From contig VGMK01000023.1 in NCBI GenBank assembly GCA_016866375.1, positions 1 through 16,492 of the forward strand: a DNA stretch of 16,492 bases. The letters are read 5' to 3'. This document shows, piece by piece, positions 7,512 through 15,172 of this stretch. Origin of the DNA: Bacteroidota bacterium (GTDB taxonomy: Bacteria > Bacteroidota > Bacteroidia > Flavobacteriales_D > Crocinitomicaceae). The translations under genes and the position numbers were made by a program. The notes below the pieces were generated by a model. That model ran no database searches, was not told the origin of the DNA, and saw only the letters and a program-made list of their open reading frames with translations. How positions within the stretch are numbered: the stretch's first letter is position 1; each line of letters opens with the position of its first letter.

Positions 7512-8618
7512 ATGCATTTAGAGAGGCTTCAACTTCATAATTTTAAAAATTACAGCCTTGCCGAAATTGAAATTTGCGAGGGCATTAACGCATTCGTTGG
7601 GAAAAACGGGAGTGGCAAAACCAATATCTTGGATGCTGTGCACTATCTAAGTATGTGTAAATCTTATTTAAATACAATTGACAGACAAAACGTGAAATTT
7701 CAAGAATCTTTTTTCAGTATTTTTGGAGACTGGATACAAGACGCCAAGTTATATTCAGAGCAGTGCTCTTTCAAGATTGGAGGGAAAAAAACCATCAAAT
7801 TAAATAAGAAAGAATATGATCGTATCTCGGACCATGTAGGAAAATTTCCAGTTGTATTCATCTCTCCCTACGATAATGACTTAATCTCAGAAGGGAGTGA
7901 AATGAGAAGGAAATGGATAGACGGTATTTTAGTGCAATTAGACAAGCATTACTTAGACGATTTGATAAAATATTACAGAGCACTCGAACATCGTAATGCC
8001 TTATTAAAAAACATGTATGAACACCGGCTATTTGATCGCGACGCCATTGAAATGTGGAATATTCCCTTAGTTGAAACTGGTCAAAAAATATTCGAAAAAA
8101 GAACATCTTTCATTAACGAATTTATTCCTGTTTTCAACGATTTTTATCAACAACTCGTGGACGGAGGGGAAAGCACTGAAATTAGCTACAAGTCTCAACT
8201 CCAAGAGCAGAATTTATTGGAGGCACTGAAATCCTCTGAAAAAAAAGATACGTACACTCAATATACAAATGTTGGCATTCACAAAGACGATTTGATTTTC
8301 ACTATTACAAATTATCCTGTGAAAAAATTCGGATCACAAGGTCAGCAGAAGACATTTTTAATAGCTCTTCGACTGGCTCAGTTTGATTGGATGAAAAAAC
8401 AGAAGGGTTTTGCTCCAATCTTGCTTTTGGATGATATTTTTGATAAATTAGATCAAACCAGAGTGGAGAGGTTGATTTCACTCGTTACCAACAAATACTT
8501 TGGGCAGGTTTTTATAACGGATACGGATGAACCGAGAATGAGGAATTTAATGAATCAAATCAAGGCTGAAAAAAAACTTTTCAAAGTTGAGGATTCAGAA
8601 GTTGTCGATTTGGTGTAA
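7512..8618 (+). CDS. recF: DNA replication/repair protein RecF
   Basis: RecF is an SMC-like ATPase that binds DNA at gaps and, with RecO and RecR, helps load RecA for recombinational repair of stalled forks. The 368-residue protein has the full set of motifs. The N-terminus LQLHNFKNY is typical, and Walker A is GKNGSGKTN (30-38). The ABC signature region is GSQGQQKTFLIALRLAQF (about 274-291). Walker B plus D-loop is ILLLDDIFDKLD (about 303-314), followed by QVFITDT. Length is standard. The ATG at 7512 is the only sensible start, since the conserved N-terminal strand begins at residue 2. A small DUF721 gene follows after 9 bp and is probably co-transcribed. Confidence 0.97.
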   Translation: MHLERLQLHNFKNYSLAEIEICEGINAFVGKNGSGKTNILDAVHYLSMCKSYLNTIDRQNVKFQESFFSIFGDWIQDAKLYSEQCSFKIGGKKTIKLNKKEYDRISDHVGKFPVVFISPYDNDLISEGSEMRRKWIDGILVQLDKHYLDDLIKYYRALEHRNALLKNMYEHRLFDRDAIEMWNIPLVETGQKIFEKRTSFINEFIPVFNDFYQQLVDGGESTEISYKSQLQEQNLLEALKSSEKKDTYTQYTNVGIHKDDLIFTITNYPVKKFGSQGQQKTFLIALRLAQFDWMKKQKGFAPILLLDDIFDKLDQTRVERLISLVTNKYFGQVFITDTDEPRMRNLMNQIKAEKKLFKVEDSEVVDLV

Positions 8619-8627
8619 CTTTAAATT

Positions 8628-8933
8628 ATGGCTGAAGATCACAGAAGATATGGAGAGGGGCAACCTTTAAAAGAAGTCATCGAAAGATTAATCAAAGCAT
8701 ATGGGTTGGAATCCCGAATGAAAGAGTTTGACATTGTTCAAGCCTGGCCTGATTTAATGGGGCCTGCTGTAGCATTTCGAACAAAAGAAATTACAGTTAA
8801 AAATAATGTGTTAAATTTAAAAATCGACTCGTCTGTGATGCGTGAAGAGTTATTTTTAGGAAAACAAATTATAATCGACCGTATTAATGAATTCGCAGGT
8901 AAAAAAGTGATTCAGGATATTTGGTTCTCCTAG
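8628..8933 (+). CDS. DUF721 / DciA-like protein
   Basis: This 101-residue basic protein of the DUF721 family contains the characteristic start (PLKEVIERLIKAYGLESRMKE) and the core IVQAWPDLMGPAVAFRTKEI. The end of the domain is LNLKIDSSVMREELFLGKQIIIDRIN. DciA proteins interact with and help load the replicative helicase DnaB in bacteria lacking DnaC-type loaders. Whether this short Bacteroidota form does the same is inferred from the family. Its place directly behind recF (9-bp gap) matches the common pairing of this family with replication genes. Its stop codon lies 2 bp from the stop of the convergent hydrolase gene. Confidence 0.88.
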   Translation: MAEDHRRYGEGQPLKEVIERLIKAYGLESRMKEFDIVQAWPDLMGPAVAFRTKEITVKNNVLNLKIDSSVMREELFLGKQIIIDRINEFAGKKVIQDIWFS

Positions 8934-8935
8934 CA

Positions 8936-9613
8936 CTATTTTGAGAACTGAAACAACCAGTCATACAGTTCATCCGTTCTAAAAGCTCTTTCGAGAGCTC
9001 CGTGATTTGCTCCGTGGTGAATCGTATATTTCAAATTTTCACCACCGTTGCAATTTTTTATTGCCTTGACAATTTTCTCTGATTCAGAAATTGGAACAGC
9101 GAGATCATTCGTTCCGTGTTGAATCCATAGTGGCACTTGCGCTAAATCACATCCGTCCGCGGTATTTCCTCCTCCACACAAGGCAACGGCCGCCGTCACA
9201 ATTTCGGGGTAAGCCCCAGTAAAACCAAGTGTTCCGTAGCCTCCAAGGCTCATTCCTGTGACGTAAACACGGTTGGAGTCCGTATGAAAAGTCCGTTGAA
9301 CGAATTGAAGAACGGATAATACTTTTTTTGGTTCCCAGGATTTCCCAGCTTGCACCTGTGGTGCGACAACAATGGCCGGAATTTTTCTGCCTTTCTCAAT
9401 TTCATGAATCACACCATAACGCTTCACCAAATCGAGGTTATTTCCAGACAAGCTTCTTCCATGCAAAAAAATTAAAACAGGTGGTTTGCTTTTTAATATT
9501 GAGTCTGACGGTAAATGGAGCAGGAATGGGTATTCTGCCTGACTATAAATCGGTTTGAGCTGAGCGCTGAACTTGAAGGCTAGCAATAAAAAAAATATAC
9601 TAAGGCATTTCAC
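8936..9613 (-). CDS. Exported alpha/beta hydrolase (COG4099 predicted peptidase / esterase type)
   Basis: This 225-residue protein starts at a GTG (9613), because that codon directly begins a signal peptide (KCLSIFFLLLAFKFSAQ). The nearby ATG at 9608 is out of frame and hits a stop at once. The fold landmarks are complete: oxyanion segment LIFLHGRSLSG (about 47-57), nucleophile elbow GMSLGGYG with S122, acid D170 in HGTNDLAVP, and histidine H204 in HHGANHGA. The pattern 'vaPQ...W...RVYVTGMSLGGYGT' is that of COG4099 predicted peptidases, related to polyesterases and feruloyl-esterase-like enzymes. It probably hydrolyses an ester or amide in the periplasm or outside the cell; the substrate is not readable. 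It lies 72 bp downstream of the barrel gene on the same strand and may share its transcript. Confidence 0.85.
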   Translation of the reverse strand: MKCLSIFFLLLAFKFSAQLKPIYSQAEYPFLLHLPSDSILKSKPPVLIFLHGRSLSGNNLDLVKRYGVIHEIEKGRKIPAIVVAPQVQAGKSWEPKKVLSVLQFVQRTFHTDSNRVYVTGMSLGGYGTLGFTGAYPEIVTAAVALCGGGNTADGCDLAQVPLWIQHGTNDLAVPISESEKIVKAIKNCNGGENLKYTIHHGANHGALERAFRTDELYDWLFQFSK

Positions 9614-9685
9614 ACGATAAAAATACCGAAATAGCGTCTGACTATCTTCTCAAAAATATCAACACGGTATTTTTTTTACCAACAA

Positions 9686-10348
9686 TCAGCGAACGGTTGG
9701 TAATCTTACCTTGTCGGAATCCGAAATTGTACCGAAAGAATAACCTACACCAACTCCTAAGCCCAGACCCCATTTGGCTGAGGCAACTTTTCTTGTTTCA
9801 ATGAACGAATTGAGGGTAAGTCCGTTAAAATTCCAATAGGTAAACTTACCTCCAAGAGATAAGGCATATTTCCATTCTGAATAGGTCCACTTTTTTGACC
9901 AAATGTAATCAACACCCAAGAAATTGATATATGGCGCAAAGTCCCAATGATAATTTAATGGAAAATGATACGAAATTCCATCGGGTAGAATCGCAATTAA
10001 TAATCCTCCGATGGTAGTCCACCTTGACAATGAAAGCCCATCGGTGAACCCAAATGGATTGAAAGCAGCATCGTACACAATCCCTGAAATAATAAGAAGA
10101 GGTCCAACCAATGACCCCATGGAACCATGAATGTGGTGGAAATCGCCTCTATTTTGATATTCAAGGTTATAATTCAAGCCCCACCCACTTCGGAACAAAT
10201 ATTCAGCTGACCCACCAATATTCAAATAGTCGGTTGAATCCATATAGCCAACACTCGTTTTTCCGTATACATGCCACCTCGTTGCTGTTAATTGAGCTCT
10301 TGTGGATAACGATAAGACTAGCGTAATGATTAAAACTGTTATTTTCAT
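9686..10348 (-). CDS. Predicted outer-membrane beta-barrel-like protein, unknown function
   Basis: I do not recognise the family of this 220-residue protein. A signal peptide is clear (about 1-19, MKITVLIITLVLSLSTRAQ). The remainder alternates polar and aromatic/hydrophobic residues in strand-like runs, such as GGSAEYLFRSGWGLNYNLEY, KWTYSEWKYALSLGGKFTYW and KWGLGLGVGVGYSFG. That is typical of small outer-membrane barrels, although the hydrophobic stretch at about 78-95 (GSLVGPLLIISGIVYDAA) is unusual for one. Its ATG overlaps the DUF3078 stop by 4 bp (ATGA), so the two are translationally coupled and probably belong to the same envelope process. Confidence 0.75.
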   Translation of the reverse strand: MKITVLIITLVLSLSTRAQLTATRWHVYGKTSVGYMDSTDYLNIGGSAEYLFRSGWGLNYNLEYQNRGDFHHIHGSMGSLVGPLLIISGIVYDAAFNPFGFTDGLSLSRWTTIGGLLIAILPDGISYHFPLNYHWDFAPYINFLGVDYIWSKKWTYSEWKYALSLGGKFTYWNFNGLTLNSFIETRKVASAKWGLGLGVGVGYSFGTISDSDKVRLPTVR

Positions 10349-11250
10349 TTTCTTCGATTTTCTAATTTGTATGAAATGCCAATTCCTAAAACTGATTTAA
10401 ATTGAGTTCTGGGCCCTGTATTTCCATTATTATCAAGAATATTGACGTCGTCGTCATAAATTAAATTACACTGAGCACTTGAACTAAATAAGGAATTAAC
10501 ACGAAAAATAAATATGAGCTCTGCGTTAACATCAATATTCTGAGGGTTAGATACATAATTGCTAAATAACTCAAATTTAGATTTCATTTCAACATTTTTC
10601 ATAAGTATTTTATTGTATTTCATTTTAAAAAATGCTCCATACTCCAATCTATTTTTTTCTCCGGGTAATACACCGAATGCTCCGAGCGCAGAAAGACTGT
10701 CATCAAATACAAAAGTAGTCTTCGAAGCCATTGGTGAGGCAAAAATTGAAAAATTATCGTCTTTAATATAATCTGTTCCTAATGCAAAATTGAAATACCC
10801 CGGTGACATAAAACGTGAGACGAAATTTAGATCTGTTGGTTTAGAGAAGCCTTTAACAAATTGTGTTTTGAAACCTTGAACAACTGAAATAAAGAACTTT
10901 TTGGTGAATTTAACACCGTAAGAAGACGATAAATCAATTCTGTCGTCTGTTTTCTGAATTGGATTATTTTGATTTGGATCAAAGTATAGAATTCCACCGA
11001 GGGCCAAATTGACATCTGAACTCCAATTTAATTGATCCTTAGCAAAATAGGCACTTGCTGAAATCGACCCGATCAATGAAATGTTATTTTTCCCGCCCGC
11101 ATTCCAATTTACAAATGAAGATTGCGTGCCATTCAAGCCGAAGAGGGTTTTCAATTTCCAATAAGTAACGCTATCCTGCTTATTTTGAGACAGAAAATAC
11201 TGGTTTAAACCAATTAAAAAATACAGAACTACTGTAAATTTGTACCTCAT
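10345..11250 (-). CDS. DUF3078 family outer-membrane protein
   Basis: This 301-residue exported protein has a signal segment of about 1-21 (MRYKFTVVLYFLIGLNQYFLS). The mature N-terminus WKLKTLFGLNGTQSSFVNWNAGGKNNISLIGSI follows the DUF3078 pattern 'W..gg.....fs...f.nW.aGG.nsis'. The remainder is a series of amphipathic beta strands ending in GIGISYKLENRRK, consistent with an outer-membrane barrel. Function is unknown for the family. It is the first gene of a leftward unit with the barrel gene, overlapping by ATGA, and then the hydrolase. Its start lies 16 bp from the divergent DUF3089 gene's start, and a TAAATTTG box on the minus strand (11266-11259) sits 8 nt upstream of its ATG. Confidence 0.82.
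   Translation of the reverse strand: MRYKFTVVLYFLIGLNQYFLSQNKQDSVTYWKLKTLFGLNGTQSSFVNWNAGGKNNISLIGSISASAYFAKDQLNWSSDVNLALGGILYFDPNQNNPIQKTDDRIDLSSSYGVKFTKKFFISVVQGFKTQFVKGFSKPTDLNFVSRFMSPGYFNFALGTDYIKDDNFSIFASPMASKTTFVFDDSLSALGAFGVLPGEKNRLEYGAFFKMKYNKILMKNVEMKSKFELFSNYVSNPQNIDVNAELIFIFRVNSLFSSSAQCNLIYDDDVNILDNNGNTGPRTQFKSVLGIGISYKLENRRK
11235..11242 (+). promoter_or_regulatory. Candidate -7 box for the DUF3089 gene
   Basis: TAAATTTG is a perfect TAnnTTTG match lying 24 nt before the DUF3089 ATG, inside the first codons of the divergent DUF3078 gene. No clear TTG -33 partner is visible, so it is a partial promoter match. Confidence 0.4.
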
Positions 11251-11258
11251 ACTAAGAA

Positions 11259-11266
11259 CAAATTTA
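11259..11266 (-). promoter_or_regulatory. Candidate -7 box for the DUF3078 operon
   Basis: TAAATTTG on the minus strand is a perfect TAnnTTTG match 8 nt before the DUF3078 ATG. No TTG at the expected 17-23 nt upstream distance was seen. It forms a perfect inverted repeat with the plus-strand box at 11235-11242. Confidence 0.4.
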
Positions 11267-12235
11267 ATGTACTCAGCTCGTTTGATTTTATTTTCAAGCT
11301 TATTTTTTCTCCGATTTACTTATGCTCAAGAAATCGATTACGGAAATTTATCTTCTTGGGCCGTTCATCCAGCTACTCCCAACCTTGAACTTGAAGCATT
11401 TATAAGAGATACCTCAAACATCGCTAAGGTTGATGTTTTTTATATTTATCCGACCTTGTTTTTAGAAAAAAAGGATTCACGTTGGAACATTGCACTTGAA
11501 GATTCTGTCCATCGATCAGAGGTAAAAAAATATGCTGTGAAATACCAAGCTTCGGCATTTGCCGAGGGAGGTAGGATGTTTGTTCCGCTATACAGACAAG
11601 CTCATATTCGGGCGTATGACCAATTAGAAAATGGGGGTCGAGATGCCCTACTTTTCGCCTATTCTGATATTCGTGCTGCATTTCAATATTACATGAAACA
11701 TTACAACATGGGCCGTCCTGTCCTATTGGCCGGGCATAGTCAAGGATCAACTCATATTACGCTATTGCTTAAAGAGTTTTTTGATGGAAAACCACTACAG
11801 CAGCAATTAATAGCTGCCTACATTCCGGGAGTAGGGATATCAAAAGATGAATTTCAGTCACTCCGATTGATGACTGAACCCGACCAAACAGGAGGATTTG
11901 TCTGCTGGAATACCTTCAAGAAAAAAATAAACAAAAAACAATATACTAAGTGGTATAAAGGGAAATGTGTTGTAAATCCAGTAACTTGGCGTCTTGATGA
12001 ATTTGCACCGAGGTCTGAGCACAAAGGTTTTTTATTTTGGAACGGGAAACTCTACGAAAAATCGTTCGATACCCACCTCATAGATGGTGCCGTATGGATA
12101 AGTACTCCTCATTTTATTTATCGTTCCCTTGCTTGGGTGAATAGTGACTATCACATAGGTGACATCAATCTTTTTTGGGAAGATATTCGAGAAAATATTT
12201 CCTTGCGCATTAAGGCATTTTACAACCAGAAATAA
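11267..12235 (+). CDS. Exported DUF3089 family alpha/beta hydrolase
   Basis: I start this at the ATG at 11267 (322 residues). An upstream in-frame TTG at 11240 would run into the divergent gene and the promoter-like box, and the ATG begins a normal signal peptide (MYSARLILFSSLFFLRFTYAQ). The mature protein matches DUF3089: VDVFYIYPTLF (about 55-65), then FVPLYRQAHIRAY (about 105-117) and DIRAAFQYYMKHYNMGRPVLLAGHSQG (about 134-160). S158 in GHSQG is the predicted nucleophile. The tail DYHIGDINLFWEDI carries a conserved histidine likely to complete the triad. The family is lipase/esterase-like with no settled substrate. It stands alone on the plus strand between the divergent envelope operon and gcvP. 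Confidence 0.85.
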   Translation: MYSARLILFSSLFFLRFTYAQEIDYGNLSSWAVHPATPNLELEAFIRDTSNIAKVDVFYIYPTLFLEKKDSRWNIALEDSVHRSEVKKYAVKYQASAFAEGGRMFVPLYRQAHIRAYDQLENGGRDALLFAYSDIRAAFQYYMKHYNMGRPVLLAGHSQGSTHITLLLKEFFDGKPLQQQLIAAYIPGVGISKDEFQSLRLMTEPDQTGGFVCWNTFKKKINKKQYTKWYKGKCVVNPVTWRLDEFAPRSEHKGFLFWNGKLYEKSFDTHLIDGAVWISTPHFIYRSLAWVNSDYHIGDINLFWEDIRENISLRIKAFYNQK

Positions 12236-12283
12236 TTGGTTCATAATTACTCAAAACTCTTTTATAATTTGGTTGTTTGTTCA

Positions 12284-12314
12284 TTGTAAGTTACGCTTAA
12301 GCGTAGTATATTTG
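12284..12314 (+). promoter_or_regulatory. gcvP-bshB1 promoter
   Basis: TTG (12284-12286), a 20-nt spacer and TATATTTG (12307-12314) match the Bacteroidota -33/-7 consensus exactly. The gcvP ATG lies 26 nt past the -7 box, leaving a leader of roughly 20 nt. A perfect palindrome fills most of the spacer. Confidence 0.7.
12292..12305. promoter_or_regulatory. 14-bp perfect palindrome, operator candidate in gcvP promoter
   Basis: TACGCTTAAGCGTA is its own reverse complement and lies wholly between the -33 (12284-12286) and -7 (12307-12314) elements. A dimeric regulator bound there would block RNA polymerase. There is no U-run after it, so it is not a terminator. The regulator is unknown. Confidence 0.6.
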
Positions 12315-12340
12315 TGCATACTTGAAACCTCCAAAACAAC

Positions 12341-15172
12341 ATGAGTATTTTTTCCAAAAGACACATCGGACCTTGCAAAACTGAACAACAAACAATGTTA
12401 AAGAAAATTGGCATTGGTTCAATTTCTGATTTGATTGACAAAACCATTCCAGGGCACATTCGATTGAATCAAGAACTAGCTGTTGACGATGCGATGTCAG
12501 AAAAAGATTATCTACAACATGTGACTAAATTGGGTGATAAAAACAGGGTTTTTAAATCTTTCATCGGATTGGGCTACAATGAAACAATCGTTCCTTCAGT
12601 CATTTTGCGAAATGTACTCGAAAACCCGGGATGGTACACTGCTTACACGCCTTATCAAGCCGAAATTTCTCAAGGCAGGCTGCAAGCTCTCTTAAATTTT
12701 CAAACCATGGTTTTGGAACTTACGGGACTTGAAATAGCAAATGCCTCACTGCTCGATGAAGGCACCGCCGCGGCGGAAGCAATGATTATGTTTTACAATG
12801 CGAGGAATAGGAATGATGTAAAAGACGGTAAAAATAAATTTTTTATCACTGAAAATGCATTTCCCCAAACGAAAGAAGTTGTGATGGGTAGAGCACAAAA
12901 TTTGGGTATTGAATTACATATTGGAAATCCTGAAAACTTCTCAGACGATGGTTCTTTTTTTGGTGCCATACTCCAATACCCTGACGCAAATGGAGTAGTA
13001 TGCAACTTGATGGCGCAAATTGAAAATTTTAAAGCATCGGGTATTCAAGTAGCTGTCTCGGCTGATATATTATCACTTGTTCTCTTAAAATCTCCAGGTT
13101 CAATGGGGGCAGACGTGGTTTTTGGTTCATCTCAACGTTTTGGTGTTCCCATGGGATACGGCGGACCACACGCTGCTTTTTTTGCAGCAAAAGATGAGTA
13201 CAAAAGAAATATGCCCGGAAGAATTATTGGTGTGTCGAAAGATGCAGATGATAATTTTGCTTTACGAATGGCGCTGCAGACAAGGGAGCAACACATCAAA
13301 CGCGATAAAGCCACTTCGAATATTTGTACCGCTCAAGCACTTTTGGCCGTAATGGCAAGCATGTATGCTGTTTATCACGGTCCCGACGGAATGCAGAAAA
13401 TATCGGAACATGTGCACCAATTAGCGAGTTCCACCGCGAACGGACTCATCTCAAAAGGTATATTATTGAAATCAACTAATTTTTTTGATACCATTTGTAT
13501 AACCGGGCAAGACCAAATCAAGATTCGTTTGGAAGCAGAGTCCATCGGTATGAATTTTAACTATGTCCCGAATGGAGATATTACAATAAGTTTTGGAGAA
13601 CCCCATACTCAAGAGGATGTTTCTGCAATACTATCCATCTTTGGTGCCAAGCATACAGATAACAAAAGCAATCTCTCGATCGATTTTTTGAGAAAGGACA
13701 GTGTTTTTACACATCCTGTTTTCAATTCTTACCATTCAGAGTCGAAAATGATGCGTTATTTGAAGAAGCTTGAGAATAAGGACTTGTCTCTTGTACATTC
13801 GATGATTCCTTTAGGTTCATGTACAATGAAGTTGAATTCAGCGAGTGAATTAATTCCCATTACCAATCCGCAATTCGCAAACATGCACCCTTTTGCACCA
13901 CTTGAACAGGCTACTGGTTATCACGAAATGTTTGAGCAGCTTCAAAAAGATTTGGCAGAGTGCACGGGATTTGCCGGTGTTTCATTACAACCTAATTCCG
14001 GTGCTCAGGGCGAATACGCGGGACTTATGGTCATTAAAGCCTACCATGCATCGAGAGGAGACTTCCACCGTAAAAAGATGATAATTCCATCCTCGGCGCA
14101 TGGAACAAACCCAGCTTCGGCAGTTATGGCTGGCTTTGAGGTAGTTGTTACGGGTTGCGATGAAGGCGGCAACATTGACATTAATGAATTGAAACAAGTT
14201 GCAATTGAACTGAGGGAAGACCTGGCAGGTTTAATGGTGACCTATCCTTCGACACACGGTGTTTTTGAGGAGGACATTCAGGAAATCACGGGTATAATTC
14301 ACGAAAATGGAGGACAGGTATACATGGACGGTGCGAATATGAATGCGCAAGTTGGGCTCACAAATCCGGGTAAAATTGGGGCCGATGTATGTCACTTAAA
14401 TCTGCATAAAACGTTTGCTATTCCGCATGGAGGAGGTGGACCGGGTATGGGACCAATTGGTGTTGCAGCCCATCTGTTGCCATTTTTACCAGGAAGTCCC
14501 ATGGTACAAACCGGAGGAAAAAACGCCATTCATGCCATTTCCTCAGCACCCTACGGAAGTGCACTTATCCTTTTGATATCATACGGCTACATCAAGATGT
14601 TAGGTGCCACAGGACTCCGTGAATCTACGGAAATAGCGATCCTTAATGCCAATTACATAGCAAGTTCTCTCAAATCTCACTACGATATTTTGTATTGTGG
14701 GAAAAATGGAACGGTTGCACACGAAATGATCCTAGATTGTAGAGATTTCAAGCGAACTGCTGATGTAGAAGTAGCAGATATTGCCAAGAGACTAATAGAC
14801 TTCGGGTTTCATGCGCCAACTGTTTCATTCCCAGTAGCAGGTACATTGATGATTGAGCCAACAGAGTCAGAGGATAAAAATGAGTTAGATCGCTTTATCG
14901 CGGCGATGATAAAGATCCGTGAGGAAATTCGCGAAATTGAAAACGGACATGCAGACAAAGCTAATAATCTATTAAAAAATGCCCCACACAATGCCGACTG
15001 TATTATAAATAAAAACTGGAATTATCCCTACTCACCACAAGAGGCTGTGTTTCCGTTACCATACCTCAAGGAAATGAAGTATTGGGTTCCTGTACGTCGC
15101 GTAGATAACGCCTTTGGAGATAGAAACTTAATCTGTTCCTGTCCAAGTGTTGAATCATACACCACTGCTTAA
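12341..15172 (+). CDS. gcvP: Glycine dehydrogenase (decarboxylating), P protein of the glycine cleavage system
   Basis: The P protein decarboxylates glycine with pyridoxal phosphate and passes the aminomethyl group to the lipoyl arm of GcvH, feeding one-carbon units to tetrahydrofolate via GcvT. The 943-residue protein is the single-chain (P1+P2 fused) form. The N-terminal half has GLGYNETIVPSVILRN and YTAYTPYQAEISQGRLQALL, with MGYGGPHAAFFA and GRIIGVSKD further on. The C-terminal half has IPLGSCTMKLN and HGTNPASAVMAG. The PLP-binding lysine is K690 in NLHKTFAIPHGGGGPG. Length is as expected and no key residue is missing. The gcvH and gcvT genes are not in the window, so the system is dispersed. 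It is co-oriented with bshB1, whose ATG follows its TAA directly. Confidence 0.97.
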   Translation: MSIFSKRHIGPCKTEQQTMLKKIGIGSISDLIDKTIPGHIRLNQELAVDDAMSEKDYLQHVTKLGDKNRVFKSFIGLGYNETIVPSVILRNVLENPGWYTAYTPYQAEISQGRLQALLNFQTMVLELTGLEIANASLLDEGTAAAEAMIMFYNARNRNDVKDGKNKFFITENAFPQTKEVVMGRAQNLGIELHIGNPENFSDDGSFFGAILQYPDANGVVCNLMAQIENFKASGIQVAVSADILSLVLLKSPGSMGADVVFGSSQRFGVPMGYGGPHAAFFAAKDEYKRNMPGRIIGVSKDADDNFALRMALQTREQHIKRDKATSNICTAQALLAVMASMYAVYHGPDGMQKISEHVHQLASSTANGLISKGILLKSTNFFDTICITGQDQIKIRLEAESIGMNFNYVPNGDITISFGEPHTQEDVSAILSIFGAKHTDNKSNLSIDFLRKDSVFTHPVFNSYHSESKMMRYLKKLENKDLSLVHSMIPLGSCTMKLNSASELIPITNPQFANMHPFAPLEQATGYHEMFEQLQKDLAECTGFAGVSLQPNSGAQGEYAGLMVIKAYHASRGDFHRKKMIIPSSAHGTNPASAVMAGFEVVVTGCDEGGNIDINELKQVAIELREDLAGLMVTYPSTHGVFEEDIQEITGIIHENGGQVYMDGANMNAQVGLTNPGKIGADVCHLNLHKTFAIPHGGGGPGMGPIGVAAHLLPFLPGSPMVQTGGKNAIHAISSAPYGSALILLISYGYIKMLGATGLRESTEIAILNANYIASSLKSHYDILYCGKNGTVAHEMILDCRDFKRTADVEVADIAKRLIDFGFHAPTVSFPVAGTLMIEPTESEDKNELDRFIAAMIKIREEIREIENGHADKANNLLKNAPHNADCIINKNWNYPYSPQEAVFPLPYLKEMKYWVPVRRVDNAFGDRNLICSCPSVESYTTA

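Noticed and set aside
11240..11266. In-frame TTG start of the DUF3089 gene
   Set aside because: It would overlap the divergent DUF3078 start and add residues in front of an otherwise normal signal peptide; the ATG at 11267 fits better.
12224..12241. Hairpin AACCA/TGGTT at the end of the DUF3089 gene as a terminator
   Set aside because: Only 5 bp of weak stem and no U-run directly after it.
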